A DNA stretch of 40,008 nt from Gemmatimonadota bacterium (GCA_003221895.1 QHUJ01000145.1:1-40008), one strand, 5' to 3'; shown: positions 8,996 to 18,906, numbered from the stretch's first letter. Translations and numbers: made by a program. The notes: a model not told the origin generated them from the sequence alone.

Positions 8996-9022
8996 GCGGT
9001 ACGTCCTTGCGCAGAAAGTATT

Positions 9023-9052
9023 GGGGCGGTTCGCAATTGCACGAACCGCCCC
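9023..9052 (-). terminator. Intrinsic-terminator-like hairpin after susD2
   Basis: GGGGCGGTTCG (9023-9033) and CGAACCGCCCC (9042-9052) form an 11-bp perfect stem with an 8-nt loop, 33 nt beyond the susD2 stop. On the minus strand it is followed by AATACTTTCT, only weakly U-rich. It also shows that the in-frame extension of the downstream lipoprotein is non-coding. Confidence 0.7.
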
Positions 9053-9085
9053 ACGTGTCAACCTACCCGGGTTCAACGCACGCCG

Positions 9086-10477
9086 CTACGGACAGGCCGC
9101 CGGATCGTTTGCATTCCGGAAGCCGTTCGTGGCCAGCTGCGTCGACGGCTGCGGAATGTTCGGGTTGGCATTCTCCTCCGCCAGGCCGTAGAACAGCCGG
9201 CCTGGGATCTTGCTGCTGAATTCGGTCGTGGCGAACGGCACCAAGGCCGGCAGACAGGTTCTCCGGTAATCGTTGTACGTCTCGATGTTCTGGAAGAGCG
9301 CCACGTACTTCTCGGTCATGATCGAGTCGAGGAGTGCGGCGCCGGTGATCCCGGACAGCGCCGAGAGCGGCACCACCGCCCGGGCGTTGTTCAGATTGAT
9401 CAGCGCCCCGGGGTCGTCGCCCGTGGCATGCTTCGCCTCCGCGAGAATGAGCTGATTCTCGACGTAGGTCAGCAACGGCTGCCGGAACTGCGCCACGTGA
9501 CGCGTTCCACCGAGCGCTGACACCTGGGCGGCGGCAACCGGCGGCGGATTCACGTCCTGACCGCCATAACCGCTCACCGAATTCAGCGCGAAATACTGGG
9601 ACAACCGGGGATCGGAGCGTGCGACCATGATGTCCACGAGCCGCTTCCCGGCTACAACGTCCTGACCGAAGGTCGTTGCCGCGAATTGGACCCAGATGTT
9701 GCCTTCGCCCGTGCCTGTCCCGTGGTACGTCCTGAAATCACCGGTTGCATCGGGGATGCCGCCGTTCGCGGCCGTCAAGGCCGCCGTGTATGCGGCGGTG
9801 CCATTCGCCTCCGCCGTGTGGAGGAAGAAGCGCGCCTTCAGCGTACGCGCCGCGGCAATCCATCTCGCCGTATTGCCACCGTAGACCAGGTCGGCTCCGA
9901 GCGGTCCCGCCCCGGTCCCTGAACCGAGGTTGATGATTGCGGTATCCAGCAGGAGCTGGATGTCGCCGTACACCTGCAGCTGGGGATCGAGGGTTGGCTT
10001 GGCGACAGATCCCACCGCGTCACGGTAGGGAATGTCTCCCCACAGATCGGCGGCTGTGCCGACAACGAATGCTTCGTACACCTGCGCGATGCCCAGCCAA
10101 ATTCGATCGTTCGCCGCGCGCGCGTCGGTTTCGACTTTGCGAATGTCGATGAGCCCGCCGCCGGAGTAGATGCTGGTGAAATCGAACGACCAGCTGGCGT
10201 TGGTGACCGTGTACTCACCGTATTGCTCGACGAAACGCCCGCCAATTCCGGTGCACTGCTGCATCCACATGCAGGTGGTCAGCGGCAGCGTGCTCTCCTC
10301 CATCCCGAAGAATCCCGCCTGCACGGCCATGAAGCTCTGTTGCAGCGTAGCCGCGGACGGATGGTTCGGATCGTTCACGACGTTGGTGTCGGTCAGGAAA
10401 TTGCTGCACCCCATTGCGCCCCCGCTCAGGCCAACGGCGAGGGTCACGATGGCGACGCTACGGGTCGAGCGTTTCAT
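9086..10477 (-). CDS. SusD/RagB-like lipoprotein (susD2)
   Basis: 463 aa surface lipoprotein expected to partner susC2, whose stop lies 12 nt upstream. The signal sequence ends in GGAMGCSNFL with Cys24 as the likely lipidated residue, followed by TDTNVVNDPNHPS, typical of SusD-like proteins. Internal TPR-like helices carry motifs such as IAQVYEAFVVGTAADLWGDI and YVENQLILAEAKHATGD; the C-terminal part has EKYVALFQNIETYNDYRRT, matching the SusD-like family. The SD GGGAGG sits about 5 nt before the ATG. It is shorter than SusD1 and closer to the subgroup often annotated as SusD-like family 2. Substrate not determinable. Confidence 0.88.
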   Translation of the reverse strand: MKRSTRSVAIVTLAVGLSGGAMGCSNFLTDTNVVNDPNHPSAATLQQSFMAVQAGFFGMEESTLPLTTCMWMQQCTGIGGRFVEQYGEYTVTNASWSFDFTSIYSGGGLIDIRKVETDARAANDRIWLGIAQVYEAFVVGTAADLWGDIPYRDAVGSVAKPTLDPQLQVYGDIQLLLDTAIINLGSGTGAGPLGADLVYGGNTARWIAAARTLKARFFLHTAEANGTAAYTAALTAANGGIPDATGDFRTYHGTGTGEGNIWVQFAATTFGQDVVAGKRLVDIMVARSDPRLSQYFALNSVSGYGGQDVNPPPVAAAQVSALGGTRHVAQFRQPLLTYVENQLILAEAKHATGDDPGALINLNNARAVVPLSALSGITGAALLDSIMTEKYVALFQNIETYNDYRRTCLPALVPFATTEFSSKIPGRLFYGLAEENANPNIPQPSTQLATNGFRNANDPAACP

Positions 10478-10489
10478 GTCGGCCTCCCG

Positions 10490-13400
10490 TTACTTGTTGA
10501 GGGTGACGCCAATGATGAACGACCGCGACTGCGGCATGTTGAAGTAGTCTGCGCCGCGCGCATCGGTCGCCGCTCCGGTGAGATTGCTCTCCGGATCGTA
10601 GCCGGTGTACTTCGTCCACGTGACCAGGTTGCGCCCCGTGACCCGGACGTCGAAGCTCGAGATCCCCAGGACGCGGCCGACCCATTGCTGGTCGAACGTG
10701 TACGCCACGGTGATCTCGCGCAGCTTCACAAAGCCGGCGTCCTCCATGCAGGGCTCGTCGTTCGTGCCGGTGAATGGACACGGCGCCGAGCCGTCGCGAT
10801 ACCAGTTCTGTCCGATCGGCACCGCGGTACCGGCGCCCGGACCCACGACGGCTCCGTCAAACCAGCCACCACGGCCGAACGTCTTCAGGTTTCCCGTGCA
10901 CACATCGCTGGCATCGCAGGTAGCGCGCTGCTGGGTGTCACCATGCGTGCCGTAGCTCCACAGCGCGCCCTTGGTGCCGTTCCACATGTCGCCGCCATGC
11001 CGGATATCGAGCAGCCCGCTCACTTGCCACTTGTGGTAGCGAACCGCCGTGCTGAGGCTGCCGGACCAGCGCGGATTGGGATTCCCGACCACGCGCGGAT
11101 TCGGATCGTCGAGCGGGAAGCCGTTCGTGTCGATGTACATCGCTCCCTTCGGCGCACCGGTGCACGCCGCGGGATTCGGAATGACGGCTGCATCGCTGAC
11201 GCCACAACGGACAAATCCGTAGCCGTAGATCACACCGAGCTCCTGCCCCACGATCGCCACGTTGCCCAACGATCCCGCAAATGAACCGGGCAGGGTGTAG
11301 TACGTCACGCCCGCCAGACTCTTGACCACATTCCGATTGCGCGCCCACTGCACACCCAAATCCCAGCTGAACGCCGGCGTGCTGTAGGGGCGCATGTTCA
11401 GCGAGACTTCGTGACCCGAGTTCCGCAGCTTTGCGGCATTGCGCGGCTCGAATTGATATCCGGTCGAGGGCGGCAGCTGCAGCAGCAGGATCATGTCCTT
11501 TGTTGTCGCGTCGTAGTAGGTGTAATGCAGATCGACGCGGTCGCGCACCAGGCTCAAGTCGAAGCCGGTCTCGAACTCGTTCGTGCGCTCCGGCTTCAAT
11601 GTGGTGGCAGGTGACGTGTCACTGGTCGCCAATCCACCGAACCCTGCCTGTGTGGGCAGGAGGCCGGTTCCCTGCGCGATCCCCGACAGCAGGTTGGTCG
11701 AGAATACGCGCGACGTCAGATACGGACTGGGTTCGTTCCCCGCTGAGCCGTAGGCCACGCGCAGCTTGCCGAATTGCAGCCACGACGGCGGCGACATGGC
11801 CTTGGTGAATTCCCACGCCACGCTCGCTTTGGGAAACCAGCTGCGCTGATTCTCCAACCCGAACGTCGACGATCCATCGTTCCGCGCGGCAACCGTCAGG
11901 TGCAACTGGTCGTACCCGTCGAGTGTGCCCTGACCAAAGAACGAAAGATCATGAATGTTGGTCTCAGCATCGATCGGCGGATCACGCTTCGTCGTATTGC
12001 TGAGCTTGAGCGGCAGCGGCGCAATGAGATTCCGGCCCACGACGCCAACCTGGCGGAACTCACGGGAGTTCAGGTCGTTGCCCAGTGTGACGGTGCCACT
12101 GACGTTCTCGTTCATCCGGTAGCTGGCCGTGCCGCTGATCGTCTGGCTGACCTGATAGTTGACGAGCTTTCCTTCGATCACGCGCCCGCCGCCGTCGTCC
12201 TGCTTGCAGATGTCGGACGCGGAAATCGGACATCCCTGGAGGCGCTCGTCGCTCGAGTAATCGGCACCCAGGGTGTAGTTCAGCTTGAGCCACGTGTTGG
12301 CCAGATAATCGACGTTCACGTTCCCGAAGACCCGGCCGACGTCGGACGTGTTCTTCTGTTCGTATAGGATGTACAGCGGGTTGTCGAAACCCCGGTCTTC
12401 GATGAGGCTGTCGGGATGCTGCCGCCGGAACGAGCGGTGGAAGCCCGTCACCGGATCGAGATATGGGTTGTTATTGAAGTTGGGCGGCGTCCGCAGCAGC
12501 GCGAGCTCCAACCCGTTGACGTTGTTGCCGCGTTCGATGAACGCGCCACTCGTCGACGCGAACGCGAGGTTGCCACCCACACGCAGGTTGTCGCTAAGGC
12601 GGTGCGTGCCTTTGACGCGGACGGACGTCCGGTTGAACATGTCATTGGGACCGAGAAACATCCCGTTGTGATGGTTGTTCTCAGCCGAGAGATAGAACGT
12701 CGTCCGGTCGTTGCCGCCCGACACCGTCAGCGCGTTTTCGAACTGGTAACCGGTCTGGTAGCCCTCGTGCGAGTGGTCAAACACCGAATCCCCGACGACC
12801 AGCGCTGGACCCCAGCTGCGGCGGCAGATGCCCGCGCTCGGATTGTCGCAATCTCCCGGCGCGGGGGCGACGCCCCCGCTCCCTTGCCCGTATCCCGTCT
12901 CCAACGGGTAGTACCGGCTCGGCCGGTCGGTGGACGCCGTACTGCGGAGGGAGAAGCGCGTCGGCCCGGCATGCCCCGATTTCGTCGTGATGAGAATGAC
13001 GCCCTGCGCCGCGCGCGCTCCGTAAATCGCGCCCGCTGCGGCGCCCTTCAGGATCTCGACCGACTCGATGTCGTTCGGGTTGATGTCGACCGCGCGGTTC
13101 TGCTGCGTGGTCCCATCGGACGGACCCGAGACGTCCTGCACGTCCCACGATCCGGTCGACACGCTCGAATTGTCCACCGGTACGCCGTCAACCACGAACA
13201 GCGGCTGACTCGTGCCCGTCAGCGTGCGCGCGCCCCGAATCCGGATATAGGCGGACGCGCCCGGCTCACCGCCGGACGATGACACTTCGACGTTCGGGGC
13301 CTTGGCGGCGATGGCGTTCACCAAGTTTGCTTCTTGACTGCGCTGGATGGCATCCGCCGAGATGCTGTTACGCACGTTGCCGAGCTTTTCGGCTTCGGAC

Positions 13401-13780
13401 GTCGTGCCGGCCCCGGTGACGACGATCTCGCCGAGCTGCAGCGGATTGGGGGCGAGCGAGAAGTCGTGCTCGACGATGCCGGGCGCGAGCGTGATCTGCT
13501 GCGTGACCGGCTTGTAGCCGAGACGCCGCGCCAGGACGCTGAGGGTTTGTCCGACCGTGGCGCGCGCACCGGGAATGACAATCGCGTAGCGACCGTCGTC
13601 GCGCGTGGTGGCGCCGAGACCGAGTGAGGGAACGACCACTTCGGCGTCTCCAATGGGAGCGCCGGTCGCCGTGGTCACTTTCCCGCTGAGCGTGATGGGC
13701 TCCTGCGCCGCTGCTCGGCCGGGCAGCGCAGCAACCACACCTGTACTAAGGAAGAGGAGCGACAAAACGGAGAAACGCAT
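10490..13780 (-). CDS. SusC/RagA-family TonB-dependent transporter (susC2)
   Basis: 1096 aa TonB-dependent outer-membrane transporter. Signal peptide (MRFSVLSLLFLSTGVVAALP to AAAQ), CarboxypepD_reg domain (ITLSGKVTTATGAPIGDAEV, about 28-115), TonB-box-like LGEIVVTGAG, plug (about 125-270, with QPLFVVDGVPVDNSS, DIESVEILKGAAAGAIYGAR, GVILITTKSG) and barrel. The protein ends FIIGVTLNK, so the last residue is not aromatic, unlike SusC1. The ATG at 13780 is chosen because GGGAGG lies 5 nt upstream and the signal peptide starts there. Co-transcribed with susD2. It is clearly a divergent paralogue of SusC1, with a different barrel, so the two pairs probably take up different ligands. Confidence 0.93.
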   Translation of the reverse strand: MRFSVLSLLFLSTGVVAALPGRAAAQEPITLSGKVTTATGAPIGDAEVVVPSLGLGATTRDDGRYAIVIPGARATVGQTLSVLARRLGYKPVTQQITLAPGIVEHDFSLAPNPLQLGEIVVTGAGTTSEAEKLGNVRNSISADAIQRSQEANLVNAIAAKAPNVEVSSSGGEPGASAYIRIRGARTLTGTSQPLFVVDGVPVDNSSVSTGSWDVQDVSGPSDGTTQQNRAVDINPNDIESVEILKGAAAGAIYGARAAQGVILITTKSGHAGPTRFSLRSTASTDRPSRYYPLETGYGQGSGGVAPAPGDCDNPSAGICRRSWGPALVVGDSVFDHSHEGYQTGYQFENALTVSGGNDRTTFYLSAENNHHNGMFLGPNDMFNRTSVRVKGTHRLSDNLRVGGNLAFASTSGAFIERGNNVNGLELALLRTPPNFNNNPYLDPVTGFHRSFRRQHPDSLIEDRGFDNPLYILYEQKNTSDVGRVFGNVNVDYLANTWLKLNYTLGADYSSDERLQGCPISASDICKQDDGGGRVIEGKLVNYQVSQTISGTASYRMNENVSGTVTLGNDLNSREFRQVGVVGRNLIAPLPLKLSNTTKRDPPIDAETNIHDLSFFGQGTLDGYDQLHLTVAARNDGSSTFGLENQRSWFPKASVAWEFTKAMSPPSWLQFGKLRVAYGSAGNEPSPYLTSRVFSTNLLSGIAQGTGLLPTQAGFGGLATSDTSPATTLKPERTNEFETGFDLSLVRDRVDLHYTYYDATTKDMILLLQLPPSTGYQFEPRNAAKLRNSGHEVSLNMRPYSTPAFSWDLGVQWARNRNVVKSLAGVTYYTLPGSFAGSLGNVAIVGQELGVIYGYGFVRCGVSDAAVIPNPAACTGAPKGAMYIDTNGFPLDDPNPRVVGNPNPRWSGSLSTAVRYHKWQVSGLLDIRHGGDMWNGTKGALWSYGTHGDTQQRATCDASDVCTGNLKTFGRGGWFDGAVVGPGAGTAVPIGQNWYRDGSAPCPFTGTNDEPCMEDAGFVKLREITVAYTFDQQWVGRVLGISSFDVRVTGRNLVTWTKYTGYDPESNLTGAATDARGADYFNMPQSRSFIIGVTLNK

Positions 13781-13886
13781 GAGTCCTCCCAGGTGGACGG
13801 GGTGGAGCACCTGCGAACTGTCCGACGACTTTCGGATATAGCGCGGGGAGAAATGGACCGCTAGACGAGGCGTCTCAACTTGGCGC

Positions 13887-14252
13887 CTAGTGGGGCACGA
13901 CGACTCCTTCGAGGGTCACTGAGCGAGGCGCGATCACGCCGAACGTCAGTACGGTGATCATGAGGTCCGGCAAGCGGGTGCGAACCTTGACGCGCAGGTT
14001 TGCGATTCGGGCCCCCGTCCCCGCCTGGCCGGCCAGGATATCCTCGGCATTGGGTTGCGAGACGCCGGCGAGCCCCCACAGCAGGTAGACCGGGTGCTTG
14101 GTCACCTTGAATGGCGTACCCTGCGGTGGGGCCTGAGCCGATTCGGCCAGGGACGTGGGGACCCCCAGCTCGGTCGCGTCGATAGTCAGGGCGCAGCCAC
14201 ACACCGTGAGGGCCAGCCCCGCCAGGCCCGCGCGCGCAACAAGGTGAATCAG
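13887..14252 (-). CDS. Small putative lipoprotein, probable CTG start
   Basis: The only usual start codon in this frame is GTG at 14204, which gives 105 aa beginning MCGCALTID and cuts a hydrophobic leader in half. Reading upstream from the CTG at 14252 adds IHLVARAGLAGLALT, which completes a signal-peptide-like sequence ending at VCGC, and GGGAG lies 5 nt before that CTG. I therefore favour a CTG start (121 aa), by inference. The mature part (KVTKHPVYLLWGLAGVSQPN, RIANLRVKVRTRLPDLMITVLTFGVIAPRSVTLEGVV) is small, beta-rich and unrecognised. It precedes susC2 by 106 nt on the same strand. Confidence 0.55.
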   Translation of the reverse strand: MIHLVARAGLAGLALTVCGCALTIDATELGVPTSLAESAQAPPQGTPFKVTKHPVYLLWGLAGVSQPNAEDILAGQAGTGARIANLRVKVRTRLPDLMITVLTFGVIAPRSVTLEGVVVPH

Positions 14253-14273
14253 AGTATCTCCCGGGAAGACAAT

Positions 14274-14300
14274 GGGCGCGCCGCGTGATACGGCGCGCCC
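14274..14300 (-). terminator. Strong hairpin after beta-barrel gene 14318-14971
   Basis: GGGCGCGCCG (14274-14283) and CGGCGCGCCC (14291-14300) form a 10-bp perfect GC stem with a 7-nt loop, 17 nt downstream of the stop at 14318. No long U tract follows (ATTGTCTTCC on the minus strand), so it may be a terminator or a 3'-end stabilising hairpin. The next gene begins 22 nt further on. Confidence 0.6.
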
Positions 14301-14317
14301 AAAGCTACACCCACTCC

Positions 14318-14971
14318 TTACATACCGGGAGCGTTCAGAGCGAAATGGGCACCGATGCCGAAAACCCCGGCAGTCCTGCCGCTATCGCGCTTCTCTGAGT
14401 CATAGGCGACATGCACGCCGAACATGCCAAAGCCGACATTCGCTCCCAATACCCAGCCGATATTGGACTCCTTGGAGCCGCCCGAAGGGGTGTGCCAGCG
14501 GTTCGAGACCGACAGATAGGGCTCGATGGTGATCCCCGGGGTCGGCACGTTCACGCTGACTCCCGCACCCAGGAACAAGTTCGTCGTCTTGGGCACAGTG
14601 ACGCCACCGGTGGCGTACTCGCTCGCGGTACCCGCGCCAGCCTGGATGTTCAGCGCGACCGGCATGAGGCTCCCCCCAATCACGCGAAGCTGCCCGACGC
14701 CGGCCCACGTCGTGGTGCTGGAGCTGGCCCCCTCCGGCTTCCAACTGGAAAAGCCGGCGGTGAACGCGAGGTTGGTCAGGCCGAGCTCGCCGCGCGCTCC
14801 GTACGCGTTGCCCTTGCTGGCATCCGTATTGGGGAATCCGGCGTCGCCATCGATGGTCACGCCGGTCCCGCCTTTCGGATTGTTCCAGATCGGCATCCCC
14901 TGCCATTGCGCGGCTGCCGGGATTGTGAAGACCGTTCCGAGCAGCACCATGATCAGCGACGTCCGCTTCAT
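14318..14971 (-). CDS. Outer-membrane beta-barrel protein, paralogue of the next gene
   Basis: 217 aa with signal peptide MKRTSLIMVLLGTVFTIPAAAQ. The mature part alternates polar and hydrophobic residues with many Gly and aromatics (GARGELGLTNLAFTAGFSSW, VGQLRVIGGSLMPVALNIQAG, ITIEPYLSVSNRWH, FGMFGVHVAYDS), typical of a small 8- to 10-strand barrel. The mature N-terminus GMPIWNNP...FPN matches GMPSYNAP...FPN in the gene at 15078, so the two are paralogues. GGAGGATACGA precedes the ATG at 14971. A -35/-10-like pair lies at 15038-15066 and a hairpin at 14274, so it is probably a single-gene unit. Function unknown. Confidence 0.75.
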   Translation of the reverse strand: MKRTSLIMVLLGTVFTIPAAAQWQGMPIWNNPKGGTGVTIDGDAGFPNTDASKGNAYGARGELGLTNLAFTAGFSSWKPEGASSSTTTWAGVGQLRVIGGSLMPVALNIQAGAGTASEYATGGVTVPKTTNLFLGAGVSVNVPTPGITIEPYLSVSNRWHTPSGGSKESNIGWVLGANVGFGMFGVHVAYDSEKRDSGRTAGVFGIGAHFALNAPGM

Positions 14972-15037
14972 TCGTATCCTCCACCGACATAAGGAACCGG
15001 GGGGCCCGGCAGATCCGGTCCCGGCAAACCAGCGCTT

Positions 15038-15066
15038 ACGCTAGGAAATCAGTTTCGCGAAGTCAA
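15038..15066 (-). promoter_or_regulatory. Promoter-like -35/-10 for the beta-barrel gene at 14318
   Basis: On the minus strand TTGACT (15066-15061) and TAGCGT (15043-15038) are separated by 17 nt, about 65 nt upstream of the ATG. The -35 is 5/6 to consensus, the -10 weak (3/6). The stretch TTGACTTC...ATTTCC resembles the region upstream of the gene at 16532. Confidence 0.4.
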
Positions 15067-15077
15067 TCTGTGTCGAG

Positions 15078-15689
15078 CTAATGCAGCCACACGGCGCTAA
15101 TTGACACACCCTCCAGGTCGCCGAGTCCCGCGCTGATCCGCGCGTCGAACTTGGGTGACAGCCGGAAGTCGGCGCCGAGTCCCAGCGCGAAGAAGAAGTC
15201 TGAGGTCCCGTTCCCCGCGGTGAAGAAGCCGGTCGGCTGGACATAGGGGACGATGCTGATCTTCGAGCCTTTCGGATCCACGCGACGGCCCAACGAGAGC
15301 CCAACCGGAACGATGAGCGCGTTGGCCCCGCTCGCGAAGTGCCCGCCGATGCCGAGAACCAGGGCTCCATCGAGCGGAAAATCCTCGGTGTGCGTGACGA
15401 TGCGGCTCCGGCCCTCGGCACCGACCAGCAACTCGGCGTTGCCGGAACCGCCGGGATCGAACAGCCCGCCGCGAAAGCCCAGGTCGAACTTTCCGCTCGC
15501 CATCCGATAGACGCCCTCGATTGCGGTGCCGCCACCGTTCGGGAAACTCAGCGAGACGCCGATTTCGGAACGCGTGAACGCACGATACGGCGCGTTGTAG
15601 CTGGGCATTCCGGTCGCTTGTGCGGCGGCCGTGGTGACACAGCCGATGCTGGCCAACACCCACAAGGCCGCAGTGAGGTTCGGGCGCAT
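15078..15689 (-). CDS. Outer-membrane beta-barrel protein
   Basis: 203 aa from the ATG at 15689 (GGAGACCGGC upstream); signal peptide MRPNLTAALWVLASIGCVTTAAAQ. The in-frame extension further upstream crosses a 12-bp hairpin and is not coding. The mature protein is Gly-rich and beta-stranded (IGVSLSFPNGGGTAIEGVYR, KFDLGFRGGLFDPGG, LDGALVLGIGGHFASG, FFFALGLGADFRLSPKFDAR) and ends GVSISAVWLH. It shares the N-terminal GMPxxNxP pattern with the gene at 14318. Function unknown; structural class inferred from strand pattern and signal peptide. Confidence 0.72.
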   Translation of the reverse strand: MRPNLTAALWVLASIGCVTTAAAQATGMPSYNAPYRAFTRSEIGVSLSFPNGGGTAIEGVYRMASGKFDLGFRGGLFDPGGSGNAELLVGAEGRSRIVTHTEDFPLDGALVLGIGGHFASGANALIVPVGLSLGRRVDPKGSKISIVPYVQPTGFFTAGNGTSDFFFALGLGADFRLSPKFDARISAGLGDLEGVSISAVWLH

Positions 15690-15732
15690 GCCGGTCTCCG
15701 AAAACTGGTTGGCGAAGGGTACCCGACGAACA

Positions 15733-15764
15733 GCGCGGCGTTCCGATGTTCCGGAACGCCGCGC
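15733..15764 (-). terminator. Intrinsic-terminator-like hairpin after beta-barrel gene 15779
   Basis: GCGCGGCGTTCC (15733-15744) and GGAACGCCGCGC (15753-15764) form a 12-bp perfect stem with an 8-nt loop, 14 nt after the stop at 15779. On the minus strand it is followed by TGTTCGTC, so U-richness is poor. Confidence 0.65.
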
Positions 15765-15778
15765 CAATTTAGGAAGGT

Positions 15779-16357
15779 TTAGTGCCAGAGCGAAATGCCG
15801 ACGCGGCCGCCGATTGCGATGTAATCCGCAAGGCCAACCGCCGCCAGCTCATTGCTCTTCCCGACCCACTGGAAGCCGAGCTCGTAGCGCCAGGCGCCAC
15901 CTGTACCATACGGCTTCCGCCAGCCAACTCCGCCTTCGAGCTTGACGGCCGTACCGCTGGCCGTGCCGCTCGGGTCACCGAGCACGAGGCCGGCACCACC
16001 GCTGAAGAACATCCCGCGATGATGGCCGCCAGGCGAATTCGAGTACAGCATGTTGACTTGCGGCGTGAGGACGTATCTCGTCTGCCCGCCGACCGTGTTG
16101 AAGTTAAAGCTGAGCCGCGGCTCCCACATCATCTTACCGGAGCGCGGGACAAAACCGTAGCGCAGATCGACTGGCGTGATGATCGCGATGCCGCTGCTGG
16201 CACCGTTGGTACCCGGGCTGACATACGCGGCGTTAAGATCCACGCCGAATTCGTGAGTGGGAGCGGCCGCGGGGGCCGCGTGCCGCTGGGCCGTCGCCGC
16301 TACCGGAAGTGAAAGCGCCAGAGCGGCGAAAACCAACCCGCCGAAGAGCTTCTGCAT
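15779..16357 (-). CDS. Outer-membrane beta-barrel protein
   Basis: 192 aa; GGAGGATTGT before the ATG at 16357; signal peptide MQKLFGGLVFAALALSLPVAATAQ. The mature chain starts with a His/Ala/Pro linker (RHAAPAAAPTH), then beta strands (EFGVDLNAAYVSPG, MMWEPRLSFNFNTVGGQTRY, VLTPQVNMLYSNSPGGHHRG, WRYELGFQWVGKSNEL, IAIGGRVGISLWH). The closing strand ISLWH parallels AVWLH of its neighbour. It looks like a small OmpW/OmpA-like barrel without a recognisable periplasmic domain. It has its own promoter-like element (16393-16421) and hairpin. Confidence 0.72.
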   Translation of the reverse strand: MQKLFGGLVFAALALSLPVAATAQRHAAPAAAPTHEFGVDLNAAYVSPGTNGASSGIAIITPVDLRYGFVPRSGKMMWEPRLSFNFNTVGGQTRYVLTPQVNMLYSNSPGGHHRGMFFSGGAGLVLGDPSGTASGTAVKLEGGVGWRKPYGTGGAWRYELGFQWVGKSNELAAVGLADYIAIGGRVGISLWH

Positions 16358-16392
16358 ACAATCCTCCAGTTGGGGTGGTGAAAACCGCCACA

Positions 16393-16421
16393 TCGTTACG
16401 AACCACTTGATTTTCTGTCAA
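16393..16421 (-). promoter_or_regulatory. Promoter-like -35/-10 for the beta-barrel gene at 15779
   Basis: On the minus strand a consensus TTGACA (16421-16416) is followed after 17 nt by TAACGA (16398-16393), about 36 nt upstream of the ATG at 16357. Good -35, moderate -10. Confidence 0.5.
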
Positions 16422-16444
16422 GCATGACTTGTCTCGAGACACCA

Positions 16445-16476
16445 ATGGCCCGCCAGCTATAGGACTGACGGGCCAT
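16445..16476 (-). terminator. Hairpin after beta-barrel gene 16532
   Basis: ATGGCCCGCCAG (16445-16456) pairs with CTGACGGGCCAT (16465-16476) with a single mismatch and an 8-nt loop, 55 nt downstream of the stop at 16532. Terminator-like, without a clear U tract. Confidence 0.5.
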
Positions 16477-16531
16477 GGCTTACGCGCGATCCGGTGACGC
16501 GGCTCACAGGGAGCCGGGCTGGATGCGTGTG

Positions 16532-17089
16532 TTACTTCTTGCTGCCGCCGATCGGGAAGGTCAGACCGACGGTGATCGGCACCTGCGAGAAGTTGACGCT
16601 GCCGCCGCCGAAGTCGGCCTTGTGCGAGAGATAGCGCCCCTCGACGTACAGGTTCGCCGAGCTCATCGCGAACTGCAGGCCCAAGCCACCACCGAACCCC
16701 ACGGCACCCTTCGACTCGCTCTGACTGGACACCGTGACCTTCGTGTTGTTGTAACCGAGACCGCCGATGATGTACGGTCTGATGTTGCCCTTAGACTGGA
16801 ACGGGTACACCAGATTCAGCATACCGCCGAGCACCTTGGTGTTGCCATCAATACCGGCATCATGGCTCGTTTGTTCATACGAACCTTCGATCCGAAGACG
16901 CACCGGCGCCGTGCCGAGGCCGAAGCTGGCCCCGAGGTTACCGCCGAAGCCCATCTTATCGCCGGTGCCCCAATCACTCATGGGGTTTACGATGCTTGCG
17001 CCGACGTTGAGCCGGGTCTGTGCGGCTGCCGGCGTCGCGATTGCGACGAGGCCCGCCGCGGCGAGCACTGCCATGCTAATGCGCTTCAT
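16532..17089 (-). CDS. OmpA-like/opacity-type outer-membrane beta-barrel protein
   Basis: 185 aa; GGAGGCTGGAA before the ATG at 17089; signal peptide MKRISMAVLAAAGLVAIATPAAAQ. The mature part (TRLNVGASIVNPMSDWGTGD, GFGGNLGASFGLGTAPVRLR, LNLVYPFQSKGNIRPYIIGG, LGYNNTKVTV, AVGFGGGLGLQFAMSSANLY, VEGRYLSHKADFGG, VPITVGLTFPIGG) matches the small 8-strand outer-membrane beta-barrel superfamily, in particular the PYIIGGLGYN strand typical of OmpW/opacity-type proteins. No OmpA peptidoglycan-binding domain is present. The specific function is unknown. Confidence 0.8.
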   Translation of the reverse strand: MKRISMAVLAAAGLVAIATPAAAQTRLNVGASIVNPMSDWGTGDKMGFGGNLGASFGLGTAPVRLRIEGSYEQTSHDAGIDGNTKVLGGMLNLVYPFQSKGNIRPYIIGGLGYNNTKVTVSSQSESKGAVGFGGGLGLQFAMSSANLYVEGRYLSHKADFGGGSVNFSQVPITVGLTFPIGGSKK

Positions 17090-17227
17090 TTCCAGCCTCC
17101 TAGTAGGAAGAAGGTCGATCACCCCAGGGGAGAGGTGGCGATTCAAGGCTTAAAAAAGCCGCGGACTACTGTTGGAAATGGTGTTGCGGAAGTCAATAGC
17201 GTTGCGCAACTAATGGCGGGACAGAAG

Positions 17228-17481
17228 TCAAGAGTCTGCCGGAGTGGCACTCCCAGCTACGATTCGGACCACGTCTCGTGCGACTTGCAAGAACCCGCCT
17301 GCCACCTGGACTCGCTTGTCTCCCCCCGAGCCGCTGATTCTGACAATTCCCTTCCCCAGCAGGGTCATGAAGGCGGCGTGACGTGGGAGAATCCCTACGA
17401 GCCCGTCGTAGGCGGGCGCCACGACAGAGTCGGCCTCCCCCTCGAACACCGACCGCTCGGCCGAGATGAGGGACACCCGCA

Positions 17482-17482
<1 letters not shown>
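17228..17482 (-). CDS. atpC: ATP synthase F1 epsilon subunit, short form
   Basis: 84 aa, against about 130-140 aa for most bacterial epsilon subunits. It covers only the N-terminal beta-sandwich that sits on gamma and the c-ring (MRVSLISAERSVFEGEADSV, GLVGILPRHAAFMTLLGKG, VQVAGGFLQVARDVVRIV) and lacks the C-terminal helical hairpin. The start ATG shares one base with the atpD stop (TGATG), so translation is coupled. Short epsilon subunits are known from other phyla; without the helical hairpin the classical epsilon-inhibition of ATP hydrolysis is not expected. Confidence 0.92.

Positions 17483-18906
<1,424 letters not shown>

Noticed and set aside
17147-17160. GGCTT-AAAA-AAGCC palindrome as a terminator after atpC
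   Set aside because: The 5-bp stem is AT-containing, the U tract is in the loop, and it lies 70 nt away; not convincing in either direction.
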